DNA from: Micromonospora sp. CB01531
GTDB lineage: Bacteria > Actinomycetota > Actinomycetes > Mycobacteriales > Micromonosporaceae
NCBI RefSeq assembly: GCF_001905095.1
Contig: NZ_LWLS01000116.1
Location: 1 to 64,000 of the forward strand
Length of the DNA stretch: 64,000 bases
Direction: 5' to 3'
Below, in pieces: positions 53,999 to 61,385 of this stretch. A program made the translations under genes and the position numbers. The notes under the pieces were generated by a model. That model did not search any database. It was not told the DNA's origin and saw nothing but the letters and a program-made list of their open reading frames with translations. The number at the start of each line of letters is the position of its first letter. Within the stretch, counting starts at the first letter, position 1.

Positions 53999-54020
53999 AG
54001 CCCCCGCTGACACGGGGGCT
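53999..54020 (+). terminator. Hairpin after the excisionase-like gene
   Basis: AGCCCCCG-CTGACA-CGGGGGCT is a perfect 8-base stem nine bases past the stop. It may weaken rather than stop transcription, since coupled genes follow. Confidence 0.6.
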
Positions 54021-54057
54021 CCCACCCGGACACCCCAGCCCTAACCAAGGAGTCCAG

Positions 54058-54304
54058 ATGCACACGCAGCCTACCGTCCAGGCCGACGCGGAGCAGCCGC
54101 GCGACTGGCATTTCACCTTCGGTGGCCGCCGCGACCCGGGAGGTCACGAGCGGCAGCTTCAAGTACGAGGCGTGCTGCCGGATCGGGGCGCTGGAGGTGG
54201 AGGCGTTTACCCACGCCCCGGCGCCGGAGGACCCGGAGAAGGCGGCGATGCGCGCCCGGCTCGCCGAGCTGGAGGCGCAGCTCGCCGAAGGCGGCCCGAA
54301 GTGA
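54058..54304 (+). CDS. Small phage gene, apparent single-base frameshift
   Basis: AAGGAG five bases before ATG 54058 marks a clear start, and the first frame reads MHTQPTVQADAEQPRDWHF with normal GC-rich third positions. From about 54130 the coding signal moves to the next frame (EVTSGSFKYEACCRIG, then a helical ARLAELEAQLAEGG end at 54304), whose stop overlaps the next start by GTGA. One extra G in the CCCGGGAGG stretch near 54140 would explain it. It could be an error, a broken gene or two overlapping genes. Function unknown. Confidence 0.45.
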
Positions 54305-54618
54305 CCCCGACCTGGCCGGCCGTCGCTGACATCCCCGAGCTGACCCCGCAGCTCCCGCCCACCGGCGACGCCTTCCCGGTGCGCCGCGACCCGGCCCTCG
54401 GCCCCGAGGCGACCACGGAGCAGCTCCTCCAGGAGTCCCAGCTGATCACCCTCGGCATCGACCCCCTCTGCGGGCACCTGCCCGGCCATTGGTGCGACGA
54501 CGAGTGCGCCTACTGGCGGGGCGTCGTCCTGGGCGAGTACGACGCCCCGGAGGGCATGGAGGCGGTCGTGGAGCAGGTCCGCGCCAGGTACGCCGCAACC
54601 CGGGGGGCAGCCGCGTGA
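54301..54618 (+). CDS. Hypothetical phage protein with Cys/His site
   Basis: A 105-residue protein beginning at a GTG that overlaps the previous stop. It has a Pro-rich start and a possible metal site CGHLPGHWCDDECAYW near residue 59-74, then a helical end (VVEQVRARYAATRG). Family not recognised. Confidence 0.65.
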   Translation: MTPTWPAVADIPELTPQLPPTGDAFPVRRDPALGPEATTEQLLQESQLITLGIDPLCGHLPGHWCDDECAYWRGVVLGEYDAPEGMEAVVEQVRARYAATRGAAA

Positions 54619-54890
54619 GCCGCGCCGAGACGTACCTCCTCGCCATCGCGTTCGTGCTCTTCGCCGCCCTCGTGATCGTGATCGCGCTCGGCCGGATCGA
54701 CGCCCGCGCCATCACCCGGCTCACCGAGGACAAGGCCGCCCTCCACCGGCAGGTCCGCCACTACCGGGAGCGCAACGCGGAGCTTCGCGACGCGCTCGAC
54801 GCCCAGGCCGCCGGCGAGCCGTCCCTCACCGAGGCGGTCACCGCCACCATCGCCGACCTACCGCTGACCTACCCGGGAGACCCCCGATGA
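54615..54890 (+). CDS. Small membrane-anchored coiled-coil protein
   Basis: A 91-residue protein starting at GTG 54615 (GTGA overlap). A single N-terminal membrane helix (YLLAIAFVLFAALVIVIAL) is followed by a charged coiled coil (LTEDKAALHRQVRHYRERN). The shape recalls phage membrane-tethered proteins, but the gene lies in the early region, so a lysis role is not assumed. Confidence 0.68.
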   Translation: MSRAETYLLAIAFVLFAALVIVIALGRIDARAITRLTEDKAALHRQVRHYRERNAELRDALDAQAAGEPSLTEAVTATIADLPLTYPGDPR

Positions 54891-55045
54891 CCACCGTCCG
54901 AGACCGACTCACCCACCTGCTCCACCGCGACCAGCAGCCGGAGCAGCCCGACGAGATCGAGCAGTGGATCGCCGACCTCGGCCGTGAGCCCGCGGCCGGG
55001 CTGGAGACCGACACCACCGACACGACCCAGGGAGCCGAGCAGTGA
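54887..55045 (+). CDS. Very small acidic phage protein
   Basis: A 52-residue reading frame starting at ATG 54887, overlapping the previous stop (ATGA), and ending in GTGA with the ATPase gene. It starts MTTVRDRLTHLLHRDQQPEQ and ends in a Thr/Asp-rich stretch (LETDTTDTTQGAEQ). The precise overlaps on both sides and GC-rich third positions support it as a real gene. No function is known. Confidence 0.6.
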   Translation: MTTVRDRLTHLLHRDQQPEQPDEIEQWIADLGREPAAGLETDTTDTTQGAEQ

Positions 55046-56349
55046 CCGCCCTGCGTACCCGACGCCCCACCGGCCGCGTGCCGTGGCCGCTCATCCTCGT
55101 CGAGGGCGGCGAGAAGGCCGGCAAGAGCTGGGCTGCCGCCGTCCTGTCCGCCTCTGCCAAGGTCGGCCAGACCTACTGGCTGGATCTCGGCGAGGGAGCC
55201 GCTGACGAGTACGGCGCCATCCCCGGCAGCCGCTACGAGGTCATCGAGCACGACGGCTCGTGGGGGCAGATCTTTGGTGCCGTCGAGGCCGTACGCGACC
55301 TCGCCCGGCAGGCCGCCGACGCCGGACAGCCCCCCGTCGTCCTGGTCATCGACTCGATGACCGCTGAGTGGGAGCTGCTCAAGAGCCTGGCCGACCACGC
55401 CGCCAGGGAACGCTACTTCGAGAAGAAGAAGCGGCGCCTCCCGGCCGACGTGGAGCCCACGATCTCCATGGACCTGTGGAACGAGGCCAACGGCCGGCAC
55501 CGCAAGCTCATGACGCTGCTGATGACCATGCCGGGCATTGTCGTCATGACCGCCCGTGGCAAGGAGACCGCGGCGCTCGACGCCAACGGGCGGCCGATCG
55601 AGCGGACCAAGGAATACAAGGTCGAGGGTCAGAAGACTCTCGCCTTCGATGCGAGCTGCTGGGTTCGGCTGTCCCGCGATGCCAAGCCGATCGTCGTGGG
55701 TGCCCGGTCGGTGCACACCGGTATCCGACCCGGCGTCGACGAGCCGCAGGAGCTGCCGGCGGACTGGTCGCTGGAGTGGCTGATCTTCGAGGCGCTGCGC
55801 TGCGACCCGGGTACGGCCCACGTGCGGGACCTGACGCCGCTGGCGACCTCGGACGACTCGTTCGGCCGCGATACCGACGAGCGGCCCGTGTCGGGCCCAC
55901 CGGCCAGCCGTCCCGTGTCCGGCCCGCCCGCGGCGCTGTCCGCCGCCGCCACCGGCCTGCTCGACGACCTCAAGCAAGCCACCGACGAGACCGGCCTCCG
56001 GCGGATCTGGAAGGCCGCCGGCGACGCCGCCAAGGACAGCCGGATCAGCCCGGCCGAACTCGAGCACTTCCGCACCCAGTGGAAGGCCCGCAAGGACGAG
56101 CTCTTCCCGCCGCAGCCGAAGAACCCGGCCAACGACCCGGCTCGCCGCCGGATGTTCGCGCTGCTCGGCCAGGCCGACATCACGGACCGGGACGAGCGCC
56201 TCGCCTACGTCAGCGACATCGCCGGCCGGGAGGTCGCTAGCACCAACGACCTGACCGATGACGAGGTCAGCCGCGTGATCGAGCGGACCGAGTCGTGCAT
56301 CGCGCAGAACACCCCGCCCGCCCAGACCGAGATGGAGATGGCCGGATGA
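55042..56349 (+). CDS. Phage P-loop ATPase (AAA/Sak4-like)
   Basis: A 435-residue ATPase. Walker A is LIVEGGEKAGKSWAAAV-like (GGEKAGKSW, about residues 22-30) and Walker B is PPVVLVIDSMTAEW (about 95-108). A sensor-like PGIVVMTARGKET and a conserved VEGQKTLAFDASCWVRLS follow. This pattern occurs in phage recombination or replication ATPases of the AAA_24/Sak4 type. The C-terminal third is helical and separated by a repeat-containing linker (two RPVSGPP units). It overlaps both neighbours and is followed by a helicase gene, so a role in phage DNA replication or recombination is likely. Confidence 0.75.
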   Translation: MTALRTRRPTGRVPWPLILVEGGEKAGKSWAAAVLSASAKVGQTYWLDLGEGAADEYGAIPGSRYEVIEHDGSWGQIFGAVEAVRDLARQAADAGQPPVVLVIDSMTAEWELLKSLADHAARERYFEKKKRRLPADVEPTISMDLWNEANGRHRKLMTLLMTMPGIVVMTARGKETAALDANGRPIERTKEYKVEGQKTLAFDASCWVRLSRDAKPIVVGARSVHTGIRPGVDEPQELPADWSLEWLIFEALRCDPGTAHVRDLTPLATSDDSFGRDTDERPVSGPPASRPVSGPPAALSAAATGLLDDLKQATDETGLRRIWKAAGDAAKDSRISPAELEHFRTQWKARKDELFPPQPKNPANDPARRRMFALLGQADITDRDERLAYVSDIAGREVASTNDLTDDEVSRVIERTESCIAQNTPPAQTEMEMAG

Positions 56350-58064
56350 GCCACACCCCGACCCCGGAGCAGGACGCGATCGTTGAGGGCGGCCTGACCG
56401 GCGACGACATCACCATCGAGGCCGGCGCCGGTACCGGCAAGACCAGCACCCTCAAGCTGTTCGCCCGGGCCGCTGGCCGCAAGCGCGGTGCGTACCTCGC
56501 CTACAACAAGTCGATCGCCACCGACGCGGCCAAGGAGTTCCCCTCCACCGTCGTCTGCAAGACCGCGCACTCCTTTGCCTACGGCGCGGTCGGCCGCCAA
56601 TACGCGCATCGCCTCAACGGGCCCCGGGTGCCCGCACGGCAGGCCGCCATCATCCTCGGCCTCAACGAGCCGGTGAAGGTCGGCGAGACGATGCTCGCGC
56701 CGCAGCAGCTCGCCCGCTTGGTCGCCGAGACCATCCAGCGGTTCTGCTACAGCGACGACCGGCAGATCCAGCGAATGAACGTGCCGCTGGTCAACGGCCT
56801 CGACAAGGCCGGCCAGGCGGAGCTCGCCAAGTACCTCGTCCCGATCGCCCAGAAGGCGTGGGACGACGACCTCACCCAGCTCAACGGGCAGCTCCGGTAC
56901 ACGCACGACTGCTACCTCAAGCAGTGGATCCTCACCGACCCGGTAATCCACGCCGACTACGTCCTCCTCGACGAGGCGCAGGACTCCAACCCCGCGGTCG
57001 CCGGGCTCGTCTCCCGTCAGCCCGCCCAGCGGATCCTCGTCGGCGACCGCGCCCAGGCCATCTACGGCTGGCGCGGCGCCACCGACGCGATGGCCAGCTT
57101 CGACGGCCGCCGCTTCCAGCTGAGCCAGTCCTTCCGCTTCGGGCCGGCAGTGGCGGCTGAGGCCAACAAGTGGCTGTCGCTGCTCGACAACACCGACCTA
57201 CGGCTGACCGGCTACGAGCGGATCCAGTCCCGCGTGGAGCCCCTCGACGCCCCGGACGCCGTGCTGTGCCGGTCCAACGCCGGCGCCATCATCCGCGTCA
57301 TCGACGCCCTCGGGCAGGGCCGCCGCGCCGCGCTGGTCGGCGGCGGCAACGACATCCGGCGGATGGCCGAGGCCGCCGAGCGGCTCCAGGCCGGCATCCC
57401 CACCGACCACCCCGACCTGTTCGCCTTCACCAGCTGGCGGGAGGTCCAGGAGTACGTCGAGATGGACGCGGGCGGCTCCGACCTGCGCGTGTTCGTCCGC
57501 CTCATCGACAAGCACGGCGCCCGCGAGGTCATGCGGGTGTGCGACGCCCTGGTCGACGAGCGGTACGCCGACACCATCGTGTCGACAGCGCACAAGGCAA
57601 AGGGCCGCGAGTGGGGCCGGGTGCTGATCGCGGACGACTTCCCGGAGCCGAAGGTCAAGGAGGACGGATCGACCCGGATCGCCCGGGACGAGGTGATGTT
57701 GGCGTACGTCGCGGTGACCAGGGCTCAGCAGGTGCTCGACCGGTACGGCCTGTCCTGGGTGGACCGGTACGCCGGCGGCCCCGTGCCGGCCGCCGCGCCG
57801 GTGCCGGTGGTGGGGAAGGTGCACCCGGAGCACGCGATTCTGCCGGACGCGCCGGACCCCCTCGCGGAACTGGCCGGAATTTCAGACGACGCCGACACGA
57901 TGCCGCTCGTGGAGCACCCTGCCGACGTCATCGCCGAGGAGCTGACCGGCCCCACCCCGGCGCCCGGTGCGGGCTGCACGGGAGGGCGGCCGTGCTTCCT
58001 GTGCGACCCGGCGGTCCGCGCCACCTGGCCGGCACCGGTGACCGCCGGAGCGAGCCGTGGCTGA
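56346..58064 (+). CDS. UvrD/Rep-like superfamily 1 helicase
   Basis: A 572-residue SF1A helicase. Motifs are visible in order: Q region MSHTPTPEQDAIVE, Walker A IEAGAGTGKTSTLK, Ia AYNKSIATDAAKEF, II VLLDEAQDSNPA, III LVGDRAQAIYGWRGA, IV QSFRFGP, V STAHKAKGREW and VI LAYVAVTRAQQVL. The C-terminal extension has a Cys cluster (GCTGGRPCFLCDPA), perhaps a zinc knuckle. It starts at an ATGA overlap with the ATPase gene. The set suggests the element encodes its own replication or recombination helicase. Confidence 0.9.
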   Translation: MSHTPTPEQDAIVEGGLTGDDITIEAGAGTGKTSTLKLFARAAGRKRGAYLAYNKSIATDAAKEFPSTVVCKTAHSFAYGAVGRQYAHRLNGPRVPARQAAIILGLNEPVKVGETMLAPQQLARLVAETIQRFCYSDDRQIQRMNVPLVNGLDKAGQAELAKYLVPIAQKAWDDDLTQLNGQLRYTHDCYLKQWILTDPVIHADYVLLDEAQDSNPAVAGLVSRQPAQRILVGDRAQAIYGWRGATDAMASFDGRRFQLSQSFRFGPAVAAEANKWLSLLDNTDLRLTGYERIQSRVEPLDAPDAVLCRSNAGAIIRVIDALGQGRRAALVGGGNDIRRMAEAAERLQAGIPTDHPDLFAFTSWREVQEYVEMDAGGSDLRVFVRLIDKHGAREVMRVCDALVDERYADTIVSTAHKAKGREWGRVLIADDFPEPKVKEDGSTRIARDEVMLAYVAVTRAQQVLDRYGLSWVDRYAGGPVPAAAPVPVVGKVHPEHAILPDAPDPLAELAGISDDADTMPLVEHPADVIAEELTGPTPAPGAGCTGGRPCFLCDPAVRATWPAPVTAGASRG

Positions 58065-58317
58065 CGTCATCCAGTTCCCCGGGGCCGGCACGGTGCCGGC
58101 CCTGGGGCCCCGGGCGGTCCCCGCCGACCTGGACGGCATGGGGGAGCGGTACATCGCGTACTGCGAGGCCCGCGACAGCGGCCGGGAGGACGAGGCCAAC
58201 AAGCTGGCCCGCGCCGTCGCCGACGACGTGCCGGCCTGGCTGGGCGAGGTCGCCCGCGTCGAGGCACTCCGCCAGGAGCTGGCGGCCGAGGTGAACCGGC
58301 TGAAGGGCGGCGCGTGA
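58057..58317 (+). CDS. Hypothetical phage protein
   Basis: An 86-residue acidic helical protein starting at a GTG inside the end of the helicase gene (MADVIQFPGAGTVPALGPR). The second half is charged helix (DVPAWLGEVARVEALRQE). No family is recognised; strong overlap with the helicase implies coupled translation. Confidence 0.65.
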   Translation: MADVIQFPGAGTVPALGPRAVPADLDGMGERYIAYCEARDSGREDEANKLARAVADDVPAWLGEVARVEALRQELAAEVNRLKGGA

Positions 58318-58517
58318 TGGCCGCTCGACGAACCCTGAACAACTTCGGCCGGCAGCGGGCCGCCGTGCCGACCGTCATCGGCCGCTGCAAGGTCTACGGC
58401 GACCCCATCCGCACCGGCGACGACACCGTCTGGCTGGCCGAGCCGGTGGGCCTGTCCCACCGGGAATGCAAGCAGCGTGCCGACGCCGCGGCCGTGCTCG
58501 AGGACGGGGCTCCGTGA
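58317..58517 (+). CDS. Hypothetical phage protein
   Basis: A 66-residue basic protein starting at ATG 58317 (TGATG with the previous stop); GTG 58314 is possible. VIGRCKVYGDPIRTGDD and LSHRECKQRADA include single Cys residues that may bind metal. Not recognised. Confidence 0.6.
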   Translation: MAARRTLNNFGRQRAAVPTVIGRCKVYGDPIRTGDDTVWLAEPVGLSHRECKQRADAAAVLEDGAP

Positions 58518-58822
58518 TGGCCACGCCGACCTGCCTCGACACCATCTGCACTTGCGGCTGCGCCAAGGCCTGCCATCGGGCCGCACTGCGATGGGGCCAG
58601 AAGACCTGGGAGAAGTGCCGTCACTGCGACGACTGCCAGGAGTTCACTTCAGGGCCGGCCCGCCGGCGGCCGCCGGAGCCCGAGGTGCTGGACCGGCAGG
58701 AACGATGGGCGTGCCGGGCCTGCGGCGCCCGCTACGGCAAGCCGTACGGCGACCACGAGTGCGGGCCGCTGACCCCCGTCACGGTCACCATCGCGGTCCG
58801 GACGCCGGAGGTGGCCCGGTGA
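58517..58822 (+). CDS. Cys-rich zinc-binding phage protein
   Basis: A 101-residue protein with three Cys clusters: CLDTICTCGCAKACH, KCRHCDDCQEF and a CxxC...C pair WACRACGARYG with later HEC. These could form two zinc ribbons, perhaps binding nucleic acid. It starts at TGATG and ends at GTGA, coupled on both sides. Function is not known. Confidence 0.68.
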   Translation: MATPTCLDTICTCGCAKACHRAALRWGQKTWEKCRHCDDCQEFTSGPARRRPPEPEVLDRQERWACRACGARYGKPYGDHECGPLTPVTVTIAVRTPEVAR

Positions 58823-59016
58823 GCCGCCGCCAGCGCCGCCGCCCGGGGCGTACCCATCCGTACACCCCGTCCGGGGTGATCCCCGCCGACCACAACGGGC
58901 TGAAGCCGTGCATCTGCGGCCGGGCCAAGGCCAACGCCGTGCACGACCAGCGGGTGTCCGCCGAGGTGGAAGCCGCCCAGGCCGAACACCTCCGCCGGAT
59001 CGGAGACGACCTGTGA
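58819..59016 (+). CDS. Small basic phage protein
   Basis: A 65-residue protein with an Arg-rich start (SRRQRRRPGRTHPYTPSG), a KPCICGRAKANAVHD metal-like motif and a helical acidic end. It overlaps its neighbours by four bases on each side. Not recognised. Confidence 0.62.
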   Translation: MSRRQRRRPGRTHPYTPSGVIPADHNGLKPCICGRAKANAVHDQRVSAEVEAAQAEHLRRIGDDL

Positions 59017-59210
59017 TCGGCCAGTGGATCGGCGCGAGCATCCTCCTCGGCCGCCCCGTGCCCGCCGACAGGCCGTACCCGCACATCTGCGGGTCGGTGA
59101 TGGCCGCCGGGCTGATGACGGGCCGGCCGGTCCGGGTCGGCCACCGGGACTGTGCGGCGTGCGCCCAGATCGCCGCCGCGGCCAACGTGCGCATGGGAGA
59201 CGACCGGTGA
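59013..59210 (+). CDS. Small Cys/His-containing phage protein
   Basis: A 65-residue protein starting at GTG 59013. HICGSVMAAGLMTGRPV and GHRDCAACAQIAAAA give a C-x(n)-H-x2-C-x2-C arrangement that could hold one zinc ion. It is coupled to both neighbours. Confidence 0.6.
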   Translation: MIGQWIGASILLGRPVPADRPYPHICGSVMAAGLMTGRPVRVGHRDCAACAQIAAAANVRMGDDR

Positions 59211-59650
59211 ACGACTGCCCCGCCCGCCACCACGGCACCTGGTACGCCTACCTCCGCCTCGGCTGCACCCACCCGGAGGCCCGAGATGCCTACCTGGCGC
59301 ACAAGCGGCGAGAGAACCGCCGCCGCCCATACATCCGTGGCCGGATGAGCAACCGCGGTTCTCGCCGCGGCCCGGTCGACCCGATGGCCGTCGATCGGGC
59401 TGTTGGGGGTGACCGGGCGCTGCGGCTGACCGTCGACGAGCGCCAGGCCGCCATCGACGTCCTCGACGCACAGGGCCTGTCCGCCAACGCGATCGCCATC
59501 CGCCTCGGCATCAGCGCCCGCACCGTCCATCGTCGGCGCTCCGCCCGCGCCCGCCAGATGGAGGCCGGCCTGCTGATCGAGCGCTTTGGGCCGCTCGACG
59601 ACATCGAGAACGAGTCTTCCCACCGGACCGAGGAGGCCCGAGCCGCATGA
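59207..59650 (+). CDS. HTH protein with N-terminal Cys/His motif
   Basis: A 147-residue protein. The N-terminal CPARHHGTWYAYLRLGC, followed by HPEARDAY, resembles a short zinc-like motif seen in actinophage proteins. A C-terminal helix-turn-helix lies at about residues 95-118 (LSANAIAIRLGISARTVHRR). It probably binds DNA and may regulate later genes. GTGA and ATGA overlaps join it to its neighbours. Confidence 0.72.
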   Translation: MNDCPARHHGTWYAYLRLGCTHPEARDAYLAHKRRENRRRPYIRGRMSNRGSRRGPVDPMAVDRAVGGDRALRLTVDERQAAIDVLDAQGLSANAIAIRLGISARTVHRRRSARARQMEAGLLIERFGPLDDIENESSHRTEEARAA

Positions 59651-60186
59651 CCACCACGACCCTGCCCCGCCTGCCCCGCGAACTGTTGGCATCGCTGACC
59701 GTCGCCGTACCCGTCCGCAAGAACCACCCCAGATTCACCGCGCATCGCGTTGAGCGGGTCTACAACGGGGAACGCACCGCTGGCCAGCTCCGGTGGGAGC
59801 AGAACAAGGGCGGCGTCCTGATCGTCCCTGCCTGCCTGCCGAAGGGCCAGGTGCCGGACGTTCCGCACCACGAGCTGTCCGGGCCGATGGCCGACCACGT
59901 CGGTGCGGTGGCGTGCACCAAGCCGGCCTGCTTCCCCGGCGCCGCCGCTCCCGGCCCCAACCCGATGGGGGCGGAGCAGCCCGTCACCGTGCCGCCCGGC
60001 GGGCCGACCGCCGAGGAGACGGTGTGGATCGCCGCCGCACGGCGCGAGATCGAGGCGCACCGGATCGACGAGCCCCTGACGGGGTGCGGCCGGTCCACTC
60101 GCACCGGCCAGCGGCTCGCCGCAGGGCAGGCCTGGGGGCTCCATGAGGCGCGCTGGTGCCGCCGTTGCTGGCCCTCCAAGGCCTGA
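59647..60186 (+). CDS. Hypothetical phage protein with C-terminal Cys motif
   Basis: A 179-residue protein starting at an ATGA overlap. It contains RVYNGERTAGQLRWEQNKGG and a later CGRSTRTGQRL...WCRRCWP pattern that could bind metal. A Gly/Pro-rich linker separates the two halves. Family not recognised. Confidence 0.62.
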   Translation: MTTTTLPRLPRELLASLTVAVPVRKNHPRFTAHRVERVYNGERTAGQLRWEQNKGGVLIVPACLPKGQVPDVPHHELSGPMADHVGAVACTKPACFPGAAAPGPNPMGAEQPVTVPPGGPTAEETVWIAAARREIEAHRIDEPLTGCGRSTRTGQRLAAGQAWGLHEARWCRRCWPSKA

Positions 60187-60270
60187 CCGGGCTGGCCGGG
60201 CCCCTCTTCCCCGAGGCCCGGCCAGCCACCCCAGCACCACAACCCCAGCCAGCAGATCAGGAGCCACCGG

Positions 60271-61173
60271 GTGAGCTACCAGGCCGTGCAGTGGGCCCTC
60301 GACGACGCCCCCATGCTCCGGACCAAGTCCGGGCACCCCGACACGACCGCCCGCGGCGTCCTCATCGCCCGCGCCGAGCGAGCCGACGAGTTCGGCCGCG
60401 ACACCCACGCCGCGATCACCGACGTCATCTGGCGCACCGGCTACGACGCCCGCACCATCCAGCGCGCCCAGGAACGCCTGGAGGCCGCCGGACTGCTGAT
60501 CCCGGACGGCACCACCCGGTGGGGCACGCCCCGCTGGAACCTCGACATGACCAAGAAGCGCGACCCGGCCGAGATGGCTCAGTTAGAGGCCGACATCGAT
60601 GAGAAGAGGGCGGCTGAGGCGGCCCGGGTGCGGGATTACCGGCGCAAGCAGAAGCGGCAGCGTACGGACGCAGAGTCAGTACGTACGGGTTCGGTGTCAG
60701 TACGTACGGACGCAGACGACGTACGTACGGATTCTGGCGACGTACGTACGGACGCAGTGCCGCCCGAACCACCCGTGAACCTCCCGGGAACCCCCCAAGA
60801 ACCACCCCTGGAACCTCCCTCTGGGGGCACGCTGCCCCCAGACCCCCTGCGCCCCCAGTCGCCTACGGCTCCTGGGAACGGGATTGAAAGCTCACTCTCT
60901 GAGGACGGCGAGCAACCACCTCAGCCTGAGACCGCAACTTACGACCGCACGCGCGAAGCCGACCCCGCGCCGGCCCTCCGCCTGGTCCCCGGCAACCCCG
61001 ACGCAACTCCCACCGAGAACCGGCCCAGCCTGTTCCCCGCCCCGGTGCCCAGCCAGCCTGGCAACCCGCTGCGCCGCCCCAACCGGGCCGCCCAGGCCAT
61101 CGCTGAGGCCACCGCACGCCGCCAGGCAGCCCGCGACGCGTACCAAGCCCAGCGAGAGGCAGCAGGCGAATGA
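60271..61173 (+). CDS. Winged-helix replication-initiator-like protein with embedded repeats
   Basis: A 300-residue protein. The N-terminal half (about residues 1-95) is a helix-turn-helix domain of the phage replication type: ARGVLIARAERADEFGRD, ITDVIWRTGYDARTIQRA, LEAAGLLI. The middle (about 130-165) is made of a 7-residue repeat V-R-T-D-[AS]-x-x, encoded by five 21-base DNA repeats (60658-60762). The C-terminal half is Pro-rich and disordered with a basic end. In lambda the O initiator gene holds its own origin repeats in the same way. GGAGCCACCGG precedes GTG 60271. An initiator role is inferred. Confidence 0.7.
   Translation: MSYQAVQWALDDAPMLRTKSGHPDTTARGVLIARAERADEFGRDTHAAITDVIWRTGYDARTIQRAQERLEAAGLLIPDGTTRWGTPRWNLDMTKKRDPAEMAQLEADIDEKRAAEAARVRDYRRKQKRQRTDAESVRTGSVSVRTDADDVRTDSGDVRTDAVPPEPPVNLPGTPQEPPLEPPSGGTLPPDPLRPQSPTAPGNGIESSLSEDGEQPPQPETATYDRTREADPAPALRLVPGNPDATPTENRPSLFPAPVPSQPGNPLRRPNRAAQAIAEATARRQAARDAYQAQREAAGE
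60658..60762. repeat. Five 21-bp direct repeats inside the initiator-like gene (iteron candidate)
   Basis: Units start at 60658, 60679, 60700, 60721 and 60742. Units 2-5 begin with the identical GTACGTACGG and end variably (e.g. ACGCAGACGAC). Unit 1 keeps CGTACGGACGCAGA. The exact 21-base period is two DNA turns, so all units face the same side. Arrays of this kind are binding sites for phage or plasmid initiators. Confidence 0.7.
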
Positions 61174-61385
61174 CCGCCCCGCACCGGCACCTCACGCCCG
61201 GCATGCGACGCGCCCGCGCCTCCGCCCAGGAAGCCATCCGCCGCGCCCAAGCCCACACCCCACCCCCACCCGCCACCGACCCAGACGACCCCTGGAACGG
61301 CAGCTGGCCACCCAGCCCCCAAGCCTGGCGCACCCGCTGCCGCCAGATCCGCGAAGAGATCGAGGAGACCCGCCGCCATGCCTGA
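61170..61385 (+). CDS. Small hypothetical phage protein
   Basis: A 71-residue protein starting at an ATGA overlap. It has basic start (LTPGMRRARASAQEAIRRA), a Pro-rich middle (HTPPPPATDPDDPW) and a charged helical end (CRQIREEIEETRRH). The next gene overlaps its last eight bases. Not recognised. Confidence 0.62.
   Translation: MTAPHRHLTPGMRRARASAQEAIRRAQAHTPPPPATDPDDPWNGSWPPSPQAWRTRCRQIREEIEETRRHA

Noticed and set aside
60661..60762. CRISPR array
   Set aside because: The repeats are contiguous 21-base units within a coding frame, without unique spacers, and no cas genes occur.
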